Shown here: piece by piece, positions 26,601 through 33,305 of the stretch
Layout of the letters: each line of letters starts with the position of its first letter
Position numbering within the stretch: position 1 is the stretch's first letter
Source of the DNA: Paenibacillus endoradicis
GTDB lineage: Bacteria > Bacillota > Bacilli > Paenibacillales > Paenibacillaceae
NCBI RefSeq assembly: GCF_024721975.1
Contig: NZ_JANQBB010000002.1
Location: 62,001-126,000, forward strand
DNA length: 64,000 nucleotides
Reading direction: 5' to 3'
Notes under the pieces: model-generated
Seen by the model: the letters and a program-made list of their open reading frames with translations, nothing else
What the model was told of the DNA's origin: nothing
Database searches by the model: none
Translations under genes and position numbers: made by a program

Positions 26601-28302
26601 CTAATGACAATAGGTTGATGCCACCTTGACCTAGATCAATTACTCGGAACAGTTGTGCGTCCTTAGTTAGATCTAGTGGATCGCTTGTCGTAATAAGTTG
26701 GGAACCTTGCTCAACATTTGCACTAAGATCAGCTGTAACGATTTCCCCATTCTCCTTAGAGGTTAACGCAATAATCTTTCCACCTAGATCATAAGTAACG
26801 TTATCTGCGCCAACTTGCTTAATGATAGACAGCAAAGGCGAATCTCCTGAGTTCGGAATATCAGGTGTTGTCCCTACGGAATACGTTGTTTTGAATCTAG
26901 CATCAGCGTACATACCAGAAACTGCTACCTTTTGATCCTTTAAGAGTGGAAGAATGCCATCATTTTTCAGTAAAACAATGCTTTCTTGTGCTGCCATAAG
27001 TGCTACATCTTGATGCTCTGGCAATGCATATGTAGCTGGAGCCTCCGAGCGTACATCAAGTGCGTCTTGAGCAAAAGGGTAAAATTTCGGAATTCCATTT
27101 TCATCTGTTTCATTAAATATTCCTAGACGAACAAGCTGATTTACATGAGGACGTGCAGCCTCAATTAGATCGTCTTCCGTAATTCCGTAAGCTCCTTCTC
27201 TGACAGCAGCAACAAGTGCTGCAACATCTTCATTACCGCTTGCTTCACTTGGGCTCGGACGTCCAGCGTTGGACTTGGCAAGTGCCATTAATATATTCGC
27301 CAACGTTCGATCCTGAGTATAGCTTGTATCATAACCGTTAGACATTGATGTATTGAAGGTATGTTGATCACCATTAAAATCTGGTGAGCTGTATACGCCG
27401 AAGCGAGATTGTTCATTGGCATAACGCTGATATGGTGAAATAATATTAGGCACACCATTTGTCATTCCGTATGATGTCATCACTCCCGCTACCGATCCTG
27501 ATGCGAGTGCTTTAATAGGACTAAGTGTTTGATATTCAAAAATTGCCCTTGGACTAGCAATTGTACTCGTACCAAATCGATACCACTGAGCATTATATAC
27601 GGAAAAATGCTTTGTTCCAACGGCTGCTCTCATCCAAAAGCCATCGTCACTTTCCACTTGATCTACCCCGCTTAATCCACTCGCCATGCTATCAATTAGC
27701 TCTGCAGCCATGAAAGCATCCTCTGAAAATCCTTCATCGAACCGTCCACTAAGTGGATTAATACGCATATCACTAACAACGGTAAAAGCAACGGAGGCTG
27801 AAGCATTCGCTCCTCCATGAATATTGGAATTACCCTGCTTAACTTGAAGCTGACTTATTTTCTCACTGCCCATTACACTACCGATCTTTGACAGAAGTTC
27901 CTTATTCCATGTCTGCCCCATTCCGACTAGCGCAGGAAAATCAGTCGATACGCCTTGCACATTATCAGCAGCTGAAAGTGCTCCAGGTATTTTATTTCCT
28001 GCATTAGGACCTTCCTTAAGTATGTAATGATTTCTTGATCCGCTTGCATACACAGCAGGACCTTCAAGTCCTGTATAATCGAAGTAAGTATCTACGAACT
28101 CATCCAAATGCTCGGGAACACCGTCGAACAAAGGCATTCCATTAAAAACACCGCCTGACTGTGTCTTGAAAATAATTGCATCTCCCTCGGCAGCCTGTGC
28201 CACTGATGGCATCGATCCTCCAAGGACACTGATTGAAAGCGTACAAGTTAGAGCAATAGATATTACTCTCTTGCTTGCTTTCGATTGGAATAATTGTCTC
28301 AT
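23602..28302 (-). CDS. SLH-type surface GH3 glycoside hydrolase
   Basis: A 1566-residue secreted protein. Signal peptide to about 37 (PSVAQAAEG). The GH3 N-terminal barrel spans about 80-440; SSPDFNGD near 306-313 sits where the nucleophile Asp of SDW/SDY motifs lies. The GH3 C-terminal domain (about 440-860) is interrupted by an inserted beta region and has the acid/base-type motif SAGEGNDRSSL near 717-726. An FN3-like GH3 domain follows at 880-960, then carbohydrate-binding-like beta domains to about 1300, a Pro/Thr linker (TPTPTKKPEPESP), and three SLH-like repeats at 1385-1560. Only the last SLH keeps ITRAEL; the first two read TTTAHT and ISRQGV. The substrate is likely a beta-glucoside or beta-xyloside but is not clear. 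A cre-like site lies upstream. Confidence 0.88.
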   Translation of the reverse strand: MRQLFQSKASKRVISIALTCTLSISVLGGSMPSVAQAAEGDAIIFKTQSGGVFNGMPLFDGVPEHLDEFVDTYFDYTGLEGPAVYASGSRNHYILKEGPNAGNKIPGALSAADNVQGVSTDFPALVGMGQTWNKELLSKIGSVMGSEKISQLQVKQGNSNIHGGANASASVAFTVVSDMRINPLSGRFDEGFSEDAFMAAELIDSMASGLSGVDQVESDDGFWMRAAVGTKHFSVYNAQWYRFGTSTIASPRAIFEYQTLSPIKALASGSVAGVMTSYGMTNGVPNIISPYQRYANEQSRFGVYSSPDFNGDQHTFNTSMSNGYDTSYTQDRTLANILMALAKSNAGRPSPSEASGNEDVAALVAAVREGAYGITEDDLIEAARPHVNQLVRLGIFNETDENGIPKFYPFAQDALDVRSEAPATYALPEHQDVALMAAQESIVLLKNDGILPLLKDQKVAVSGMYADARFKTTYSVGTTPDIPNSGDSPLLSIIKQVGADNVTYDLGGKIIALTSKENGEIVTADLSANVEQGSQLITTSDPLDLTKDAQLFRVIDLGQGGINLLSLANDRFVTSPTGNASNVDNLKVGNTDATPLNLTNNDWNLAEMSGSTSTIPPRLRIESNDDNTVSFVTNGYRSGFSGEFADWYYSNGRIVTTVDHKLTVPSTPLGNTADAADRSDAVKFEKTVVKEVGEDAVERATIDDYAIVFVGAIPRHSAGEGNDRSSLYMGNDDYELVDKVSTAFAAEGKKTIVVVKSSFPVVMEDIQNNPNVSAIVYQPYGGQYDSYALAQVLYGDYAPTGRLSSTWYADMSAFDAISDYSIPESFPSHQLGVNIDPRYTVDMTNADPIESKLTYMYTTAPVTYEFGYGLSYSDFNYSNLKAPATVSDNELATVSVDVSNNGTVDTSEVVQLYVSNEQSSYGESAPSKKLVAFEKVEIAAGETKTVVLTVDPQDFAIWDVNKGDFIVESGTYSLMVGASSNDIRLSKDAVITGSAVAILDAYRTLNVFDHSFASDNVKYYEVSKERTAINLKNKKTVGGYYAVGSKSTDSWTALPKVDLTDVKQVTASVASDANGGIITLHAGSPDNEPLAILDVPETEPVTYTIENAGVPVTELGYTDVTVDLSNTSVTGVHDLYVVFKAADLRMDSLSFQTSASISTSSQLKSGQLNPQVVVQSARVPFGTEATDLNSWLLDEKTSGLALESVSVNESGLQATVQFSGASRSGGTISLTAKAAAFDGNVSDSNTLSLTIKANGGGTPITNPEVTPTPTKKPEPESPLSAWPVAQVRAATSAEQELLSSMNLPGVVIAGNAVVITTEDTLEGYALAEIMVSNANSTGITAFARLNADGTLTPVPNKITNSNGQTHIDALVSTTGIYVPISVSRSFIDVPANAWYAQYISQVSSMLIMNGVSSKAMKPLDKTTTAHTLMVALNVLGLTPEKAANDQKWYNAVLRTAAKNDLMVSSSSNAEATISRQGVAEILMQVLDFAEIEPELSLFEIAELLKGFSDMQNVSEEDRKAMAIMVKYGIFNGKTSNKLAPMDEITRAELATVALRTRQVIDKQITK

Positions 28303-28376
28303 GTTGAACTCACCCTTTCGATTTTTTGATGTCTAACAGCGCAATTGTAAGTCTGTTTATTTAGAATGAAACTTAA

Positions 28377-28390
28377 CAAAAGCGCTTACA
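28377..28390. promoter_or_regulatory. cre-like CcpA site before the GH3 gene
   Basis: CAAAAGCGCTTACA matches 10 of the 12 fixed cre positions and is 75 bp upstream of the GH3 start. The surrounding 305-bp gap otherwise holds only the terminator at 28536. Confidence 0.55.
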
Positions 28391-28535
28391 TTTTTATTCT
28401 AAGGGAAGTTTAGATTGCTCATAAGCGTGTGAAATATTGGATTAATACCTTATTTTATGGTTTTGTTATATAAACAACTGCCATTAACCATTATGGAGAA
28501 GTCATTTTACGAATACAATGAATGCCTCACTATAG

Positions 28536-28577
28536 CAAAAAGCCTGCGTTTTCCTAATAACTGAAAACACAGGCTTT
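28536..28577 (-). terminator. Terminator of the second GH78-like gene
   Basis: AAAGCCTGCGTTTTC and GAAAACACAGGCTTT form a 15-bp stem with one G-U pair. On the minus strand it is followed by TTTTTG. Confidence 0.85.
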
Positions 28578-28607
28578 ATCATCATCATATATATTTAGTT
28601 GTTATGC

Positions 28608-30152
28608 TTAGATCAAGTATTTTCGAATAAAGTAAGTCGGGGTGCAGCTCCATGCATGACAGTAGCTATTAATTAGATTGCTGCCATATGGTGATAGCTT
28701 CTTATCCTTTGGATTGTACAGCTCCCAAAAAGTATTAGCACCGTCCTGCATCATTGCCCCCCAATAGGCTTGCATTTCAGCAATTGCTTGCTCCTTATTT
28801 CCTACGAGGAAGAGTGCTTCAATGAGATGATGATACATATATGGAGTTGTCATCCCTATCGAAGGTGAATCTTCGAATAACCTTGTTAGCAATAATGAAT
28901 TGTGCGTTGAAGGCAGCACTTCCGCCAGTGCCATCCATATTTGAGAAGCCCATGAAATTTGACGTTCCTCTCCACTTACAAAGAAACCAGCCTTCTCGTC
29001 CCATAAATATTTCATGGATGCATTAGATGCGAATTCTATATTTTCAGTAATATACTTCAGTTGTTCCTCTTGCCCTAAAATGATTGCCAATTCTCTTCCA
29101 TGTTTCAAACAATAGATTAACACCGCTTGAGCAGATGCTTGTTTATTCAACTCGTCATGCCAATCTGTAAAGCACCACCATGTGCTATCGTCAGTTACGA
29201 TACCACGTACATCTAGTCTACTAAGACCGATCTCCAATTGTTCCAATGCAATCGGCCATAGTTCTTGTAATGTATCCATATCTTGAGTTGCTTTATAATA
29301 ATCGTGTAGAACTGCTACAAAAAACAATGCGTAATCAAATAACTTCGTATCATCTACATGGGCGTAAGGCTTCTCGAATACACATGCTCCAACTGTGCCA
29401 TCTTCGAGACGCATGCCTCCAAAAAGATACAAGCAACGTTTCACCAAATCATAATTTTGAATGGTATAATAATTAGCTTGCGCTTGAAGTCTCAAATCTC
29501 CAATCCATAGACGTCGATCCCGTTTGGGACCATCCTCAAAAACTGTCTGCATACAATTCTGAAGTGTTTTTATTGCAATGCGGTCCATCTCCACAATATC
29601 ATACGGCAAGTTTGACGGTAATGCTGTAACCTTCGACATGTCTCCTGAAGTTACTGCCTTACAATTAATATAGTCAAATGCGACCTTATATTTCACCGAA
29701 GTATCCAGCACCTCAACTTTAATATAACGAAAACAGTAACGTCTAGGTAATTTTATCTCTGCTGGCAATACATCAACAAACATTAACTCCTCCTGCAACC
29801 ACGAACTGCTTAACCATCCATCGTAACTTTCGAATGGTTCTGCAATTTCACAGGGCATTTCGCCGAATGTTAACTTAAGCTTAAGTGGTGCATCAGGTGG
29901 ACTCCCAACTGACCTAATTGCTAGCTCTACGTAACCAACGTAATGGTCGCCAAAATCAACAATAAAGCTATCTCCCTTGCCATAGCTTTGCTTCTTCCAC
30001 TCTTGTGGTTTCATAAACTGCTTAGTACTCCATCCTTGAAATGCAGCATCATCGGCTATAACTTCAATAATATGCTGTACTTCCACTTCGTTTGACTGAA
30101 GACTCGGAATTAGCTTTTCAGCCTTCTCTACCATTTGCTGATTGATTAACAT
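28608..30152 (-). CDS. GH78-like alpha-L-rhamnosidase-related protein
   Basis: A 514-residue cytoplasmic protein, shorter than the usual GH78 enzymes. Residues 1-180 are beta-rich; the rest is a six-hairpin barrel. FEDGPKRDRRLWIGDLRLQAQ near 205-225 is the equivalent of the GH78 DCPQRDERLGWTGDAQ signature, and FTDWHDELNK near 330 follows in order. The changes in the signature mean that a rhamnosidase specificity should not be assumed; other six-hairpin activities are possible. It is divergent from an AraC regulator with 125 bp between them, the same arrangement as at 4243-7901. GAGGGGGAG precedes the ATG. Confidence 0.8.
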   Translation of the reverse strand: MLINQQMVEKAEKLIPSLQSNEVEVQHIIEVIADDAAFQGWSTKQFMKPQEWKKQSYGKGDSFIVDFGDHYVGYVELAIRSVGSPPDAPLKLKLTFGEMPCEIAEPFESYDGWLSSSWLQEELMFVDVLPAEIKLPRRYCFRYIKVEVLDTSVKYKVAFDYINCKAVTSGDMSKVTALPSNLPYDIVEMDRIAIKTLQNCMQTVFEDGPKRDRRLWIGDLRLQAQANYYTIQNYDLVKRCLYLFGGMRLEDGTVGACVFEKPYAHVDDTKLFDYALFFVAVLHDYYKATQDMDTLQELWPIALEQLEIGLSRLDVRGIVTDDSTWWCFTDWHDELNKQASAQAVLIYCLKHGRELAIILGQEEQLKYITENIEFASNASMKYLWDEKAGFFVSGEERQISWASQIWMALAEVLPSTHNSLLLTRLFEDSPSIGMTTPYMYHHLIEALFLVGNKEQAIAEMQAYWGAMMQDGANTFWELYNPKDKKLSPYGSNLINSYCHAWSCTPTYFIRKYLI

Positions 30153-30228
30153 TATTCATTCTCCCCCTCATAGTTGCCTTTTCAACTGCATTTATCATAG
30201 AATAATTTTGAGATAGTTAAATTAGGTG

Positions 30229-30257
30229 ATTCCGACTTTTTTATTCGTAATTCCGAC
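30229..30257. promoter_or_regulatory. ATTCCGAC direct repeats, candidate AraC operator
   Basis: ATTCCGAC occurs at 30229-30236 and again at 30250-30257, exactly 21 bp apart, two helical turns. This is the classic geometry of a site bound by the two helix-turn-helix motifs of AraC proteins. It lies 21-49 bases before the araC start, in the divergent promoter region. Confidence 0.6.
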
Positions 30258-30277
30258 ATAATGGAGGAGATTGTATA

Positions 30278-31135
30278 ATGGCTCAACGCACCGTACGCTT
30301 GCTTAGCGGGGAACAATATTTTAACGAGAAGCTTCAAATCTATGTAAATCGCAACTCTGAATCTTACGAACTAACTGAGCATTATCACAATTTTCTGGAA
30401 CTAAGTTATGTTAGTGAGGGGACCGGTACGCATCATACAGGAAGTGAATCAAGTCAAGTTGCGGCGGGAGATCTATTTCTAATTCCCATGGGAATATCCC
30501 ATGTTTTCAGACCCTCCTCTGTTGCAAAAAATCGTCAGCTCATTGTATATAATTGTATCGTAACTATGGAAACACTCATTTCACTTATTGAATTATTTTC
30601 AGGTGGGAGCTCACTTAAGAAGCTATTAAACTTACCTAGCATCTTTCATACTCAAGATCATAGTGGGGCTGCACATCATTTGTTTACAAGCTTATATCGG
30701 GAATATTCGATAGAACGAATGAATAGAGAAGCGGCGTTATATTCCTTGCTCATTCAATTACTCGTATTGTACTCAAGAATGTACGAAGCTCCTAGCACGA
30801 ATGTCAGCATCGCTGTATCTGGGCAGATGGATGAAGTATTAGACATATTGCAGTTGCGATACGCGGAAACATTTACTACCAACCAATTGGCGCAAGCATA
30901 CGGGGTGGGAGAAAGACAATTTCAGCGGTTGTTCAGGAAAAATACAGGGATGACGTTAACGCAATATATTCAAGGGTTAAGAGTTAGAGCTGCTTGTGAA
31001 CTTCTTCTAACCACTACTCATAAAACATCATATATCGCAGAGGCTGTTGGCTATTCACATGCACCGTTTTTTTACGAAATATTCAAGAAACATATTGGTA
31101 TTTCCCCTCGCGAATATAGAAATAAACATAAGTGA
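30278..31135 (+). CDS. AraC-family regulator next to GH78-like gene
   Basis: A 285-residue protein with an N-terminal cupin (YHNFLELSYVSEGTGTHH, then LIPMGISHVFRPS) and a C-terminal AraC domain (ETFTTNQLAQAYGVGERQFQRLFRKNTG and TSYIAEAVGYSHAPFFYEIFKKH). Its closest relative here is the regulator at 7032-7901. It probably controls the divergent GH78-like gene and itself through the ATTCCGAC repeats. GGAGGAG is 9 bases upstream of the ATG. Confidence 0.92.
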   Translation: MAQRTVRLLSGEQYFNEKLQIYVNRNSESYELTEHYHNFLELSYVSEGTGTHHTGSESSQVAAGDLFLIPMGISHVFRPSSVAKNRQLIVYNCIVTMETLISLIELFSGGSSLKKLLNLPSIFHTQDHSGAAHHLFTSLYREYSIERMNREAALYSLLIQLLVLYSRMYEAPSTNVSIAVSGQMDEVLDILQLRYAETFTTNQLAQAYGVGERQFQRLFRKNTGMTLTQYIQGLRVRAACELLLTTTHKTSYIAEAVGYSHAPFFYEIFKKHIGISPREYRNKHK

Positions 31136-31160
31136 TTGTAACTATGGATACCCAAAATTA

Positions 31161-31197
31161 AAATGGCGATGCAGAGTAAACACTCTACATCGCCATT
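31161..31197. terminator. Bidirectional terminator between converging genes
   Basis: AAATGGCGATG and CATCGCCATTT with inner AGAGT/ACTCT form a stem of about 16 pairs with a 4-base loop, midway between the araC gene (+) and the SUMF1-like gene (-). T-rich bases follow on the plus strand. Confidence 0.75.
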
Positions 31198-31211
31198 TAT
31201 TCTTATTCTGT

Positions 31212-32069
31212 TTAATCGCTTCGACTCACACGAAAACCTTGATCGGGGCCAAAGCCATTTGCCTCAAACTTGCCTCGAAAAGATACCTCATTGTTGCTGA
31301 CATCTCCTATCCAGCCGCCGCCCTTCACAACTCGGTATAAACCTTCATTTATATTCACGTCTTCATACCAATTCCATACCCATTCCCTTACATTGCCTGA
31401 CATATCATAAAGTCCTAGCTCATTGGTGTCCCTAGAACCTACTAGTTTAGTTTTATTATTGTTGCTTTCTATGATAGGCCAATTCCAATCTCCGGATAAG
31501 TAGTTATCGCCAGCATTTTTCCAATACCATGCTACTTCATCTGCTTCATCACTTCCGCTGTATAAGTAACCTTTACTCATCTGACCTCCACTCGAAGCAT
31601 ATTCCCACTCCGCTTCGGTCGGTAAACGGTATCCATTGGCTTCCTCATTAATCGTTACTTTCCATTTCATATTATCGTATTCACTTTTATTTTTTGGGTC
31701 TTTTTTATTTTTGTCTATATCGTAAAAAGGTTTTAACCCCTCTTGTATACTCCTTTTATTACAGTACTCGATAACGTCATACCAGCTCACCATTTCTACA
31801 GGTAAATCTTCGCCTATGAATGCTGATGGATTATATCCCATTACATCCATCCATTCTTTTTGAGTCACCTCATATTTGCTTATATAAAAGGTTGATATTG
31901 TTATATTTTTTTCATAAAAATTAGACTTTTTATTCATGAAAGTTCCACCTTCGACGAGTACGAAGTTATCATTCATCTCAGGCTTTTCATTCTTTGTAGT
32001 AGTTTCTTGCGAACAAGCGCTAGCAACAAATATTATCGATATGAAAAGGACAATTAACAATTTTCTCAT
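31212..32069 (-). CDS. SUMF1/formylglycine-generating-enzyme-like lipoprotein
   Basis: A 285-residue lipoprotein (VASACSQ lipobox, Cys near 19). The rest is a C-type-lectin-related sulfatase-modifying-factor fold: FYISKYEVTQKEWMDVMGYNPS, PVEMVSWYDVIEYCNKRS, YRLPTEAEWEYAS, LGLYDMSGNVREWVWNWY, RVVKGGGW and the final GFRVSRSD. The only mature-chain Cys apart from the lipid anchor is in VIEYC; the paired active-site Cys residues of true formylglycine-generating enzymes are absent. It therefore probably binds a ligand or has lost activity. No sulfatase gene is nearby. AAGGAG precedes the ATG. Confidence 0.85.
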   Translation of the reverse strand: MRKLLIVLFISIIFVASACSQETTTKNEKPEMNDNFVLVEGGTFMNKKSNFYEKNITISTFYISKYEVTQKEWMDVMGYNPSAFIGEDLPVEMVSWYDVIEYCNKRSIQEGLKPFYDIDKNKKDPKNKSEYDNMKWKVTINEEANGYRLPTEAEWEYASSGGQMSKGYLYSGSDEADEVAWYWKNAGDNYLSGDWNWPIIESNNNKTKLVGSRDTNELGLYDMSGNVREWVWNWYEDVNINEGLYRVVKGGGWIGDVSNNEVSFRGKFEANGFGPDQGFRVSRSD

Positions 32070-32101
32070 TAATATATCTCCTTTATAACAAGAGGAAAAG
32101 T

Positions 32102-32151
32102 TATAGTTTGTAAACTATATAAGGCCGCCGGGTATGAGACCGGCAGACCTT
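32102..32151. promoter_or_regulatory. Two inverted repeats between xylanase and SUMF1-like genes
   Basis: TATAGTTT-GT-AAACTATA (32102-32119) is a perfect 8-bp inverted repeat 33 bp before the SUMF1-like start, and may be an operator. It abuts a GC-rich hairpin (32121-32151, GCCGG/CCGGC with AAGG/CCTT ends) lacking a T-run, a possible weak terminator of the xylanase gene. Confidence 0.4.
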
Positions 32152-32227
32152 AGCAATACCAAACAATTAAACTCTTACTCTATACTTTAAAAACGTCAAG
32201 CGCTCGCCAGTTACCTTGCTTTACCTG

Positions 32228-32863
32228 TTACCATACCGTTACGTTAGAACTACCACTACTTTGATATCCTTCTGTCGCCAGGATCTGATATGACCAACTA
32301 CTTCCAAGATTCATTCTGGCATTTTTCCATGCGTTAACATGGTTGCTAAAAGTAATAGCAACGTTACTACCTGTCGCTCTTTTTGACTGACGCACACTCC
32401 AGTACTGAGTGAAAGTTTGTGTACCGTCAATAGAAGGAGCATTGACTCGAGTAGTAGTATATATGTCATAGGTTCCGCCATCACTGGTCACACTACCTTT
32501 ATACGTTCCTGTAGGTCTATAAGTACCCCAACTATCTACAACGTAATATTCTATAAGTGAATTTCTCGTCCACCCATAAAGAGTCAAATACCCATTGCCT
32601 GATGGGGACCAAACACCAGCATTGTAATTTACTGTCCGATTTGGCGATCCAGTATTCCATCCTTTGCCGACAACAAAATTACCAGTGTTACTCCAATTTA
32701 CACTGTAATTCCCACCAGATCCGTTAGTGGCGTTTACTGTTCCGCCTCCATCAGTCCAATTTTGATAATAGTCTGTCGCTGCGCTTGAAGATGCACCAAT
32801 CAAGCCAAAACTCATTGAAGCTACAATCGCTAAACTCAAGAATGTTTTTTTGATCTTAAACAT
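32228..32863 (-). CDS. xynA: Endo-1,4-beta-xylanase, GH11
   Basis: A secreted single-domain xylanase of 211 residues that cuts the xylan backbone outside the cell. A signal peptide covers about 1-28; the mature chain starts near [13 protein letters not shown], very like the B. subtilis/B. circulans XynA enzymes. The catalytic pair is E105 in [11 protein letters not shown] (nucleophile) and E198 in [10 protein letters not shown] (acid/base). The thumb sequence [11 protein letters not shown] is one residue shorter than in those homologues, as I recall them. The first ATG (32869) directly abuts AAGGAGG; ATG 32863, six bases further, is the better start. A cre-like site lies upstream. Confidence 0.96.
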   Translation of the reverse strand: MFKIKKTFLSLAIVASMSFGLIGASSSAATDYYQNWTDGGGTVNATNGSGGNYSVNWSNTGNFVVGKGWNTGSPNRTVNYNAGVWSPSGNGYLTLYGWTRNSLIEYYVVDSWGTYRPTGTYKGSVTSDGGTYDIYTTTRVNAPSIDGTQTFTQYWSVRQSKRATGSNVAITFSNHVNAWKNARMNLGSSWSYQILATEGYQSSGSSNVTVW

Positions 32864-33004
32864 AATCATCCTCCTTAAATAATTAGAGTTGACACTACTT
32901 ATCTACATACCACCAGTAAGTTGTTTCTCTTGAAGTAGATTACTTAATCTGTCTCATATTCTGTGAGCTTTCCATTGTGCCTCCTTTCTAAGTAGATTAT
33001 ATAA

Positions 33005-33018
33005 AGTAAACGCTTACA
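33005..33018. promoter_or_regulatory. cre-like CcpA site before the xylanase gene
   Basis: AGTAAACGCTTACA matches 11 of the 12 fixed cre positions, 142 bp upstream of the xylanase start. Much of the surrounding 440-bp gap is AT-rich, with no other recognisable feature than the two hairpins at 33154 and 33238. Confidence 0.6.
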
Positions 33019-33153
33019 TAACATTGAATTAATTAAAGATTTACCTAAACTTATTTAACTAATTTCAAATAATTGGAATTTAAAAGTCAATAAAATAATA
33101 TCTCTAACCATACAAATTATTCAAAAACTAATGAACTCATTATTGCGAAATGT

Positions 33154-33191
33154 AAATACAAAAAGCCCCTAAGCAGGGGCTTTTTGTATTT
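33154..33191. terminator. Strong 17-bp-stem terminator
   Basis: AAATACAAAAAGCCCCT and its exact reverse complement flank a 4-base AAGC loop. T-rich arms make it bidirectional. It is the second of two hairpins after the GH101 gene, and insulates the xylanase promoter. Confidence 0.85.
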
Positions 33192-33237
33192 AGCTTGATT
33201 AATATCTAAACCACAATCCACGTTATTTTCATCAATG

Positions 33238-33268
33238 AAAAAGAGCTCTGGATTTGCATCCAAAGCTC
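33238..33268 (-). terminator. Terminator of the GH101 gene
   Basis: On the minus strand GAGCTTTGGAT and ATCCAGAGCTC pair (one G-U) around a 4-base loop and are followed by TTTTTC, 38 bp after the GH101 stop codon. Confidence 0.8.
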
Positions 33269-33305
33269 GCTTTCCATATAGAGGTCGTACTTAGAGAGCA
33301 TTGAG

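Noticed and set aside
31212..32069. Active formylglycine-generating enzyme
   Set aside because: The catalytic Cys pair is absent and no sulfatase gene is near, so only the fold is claimed.
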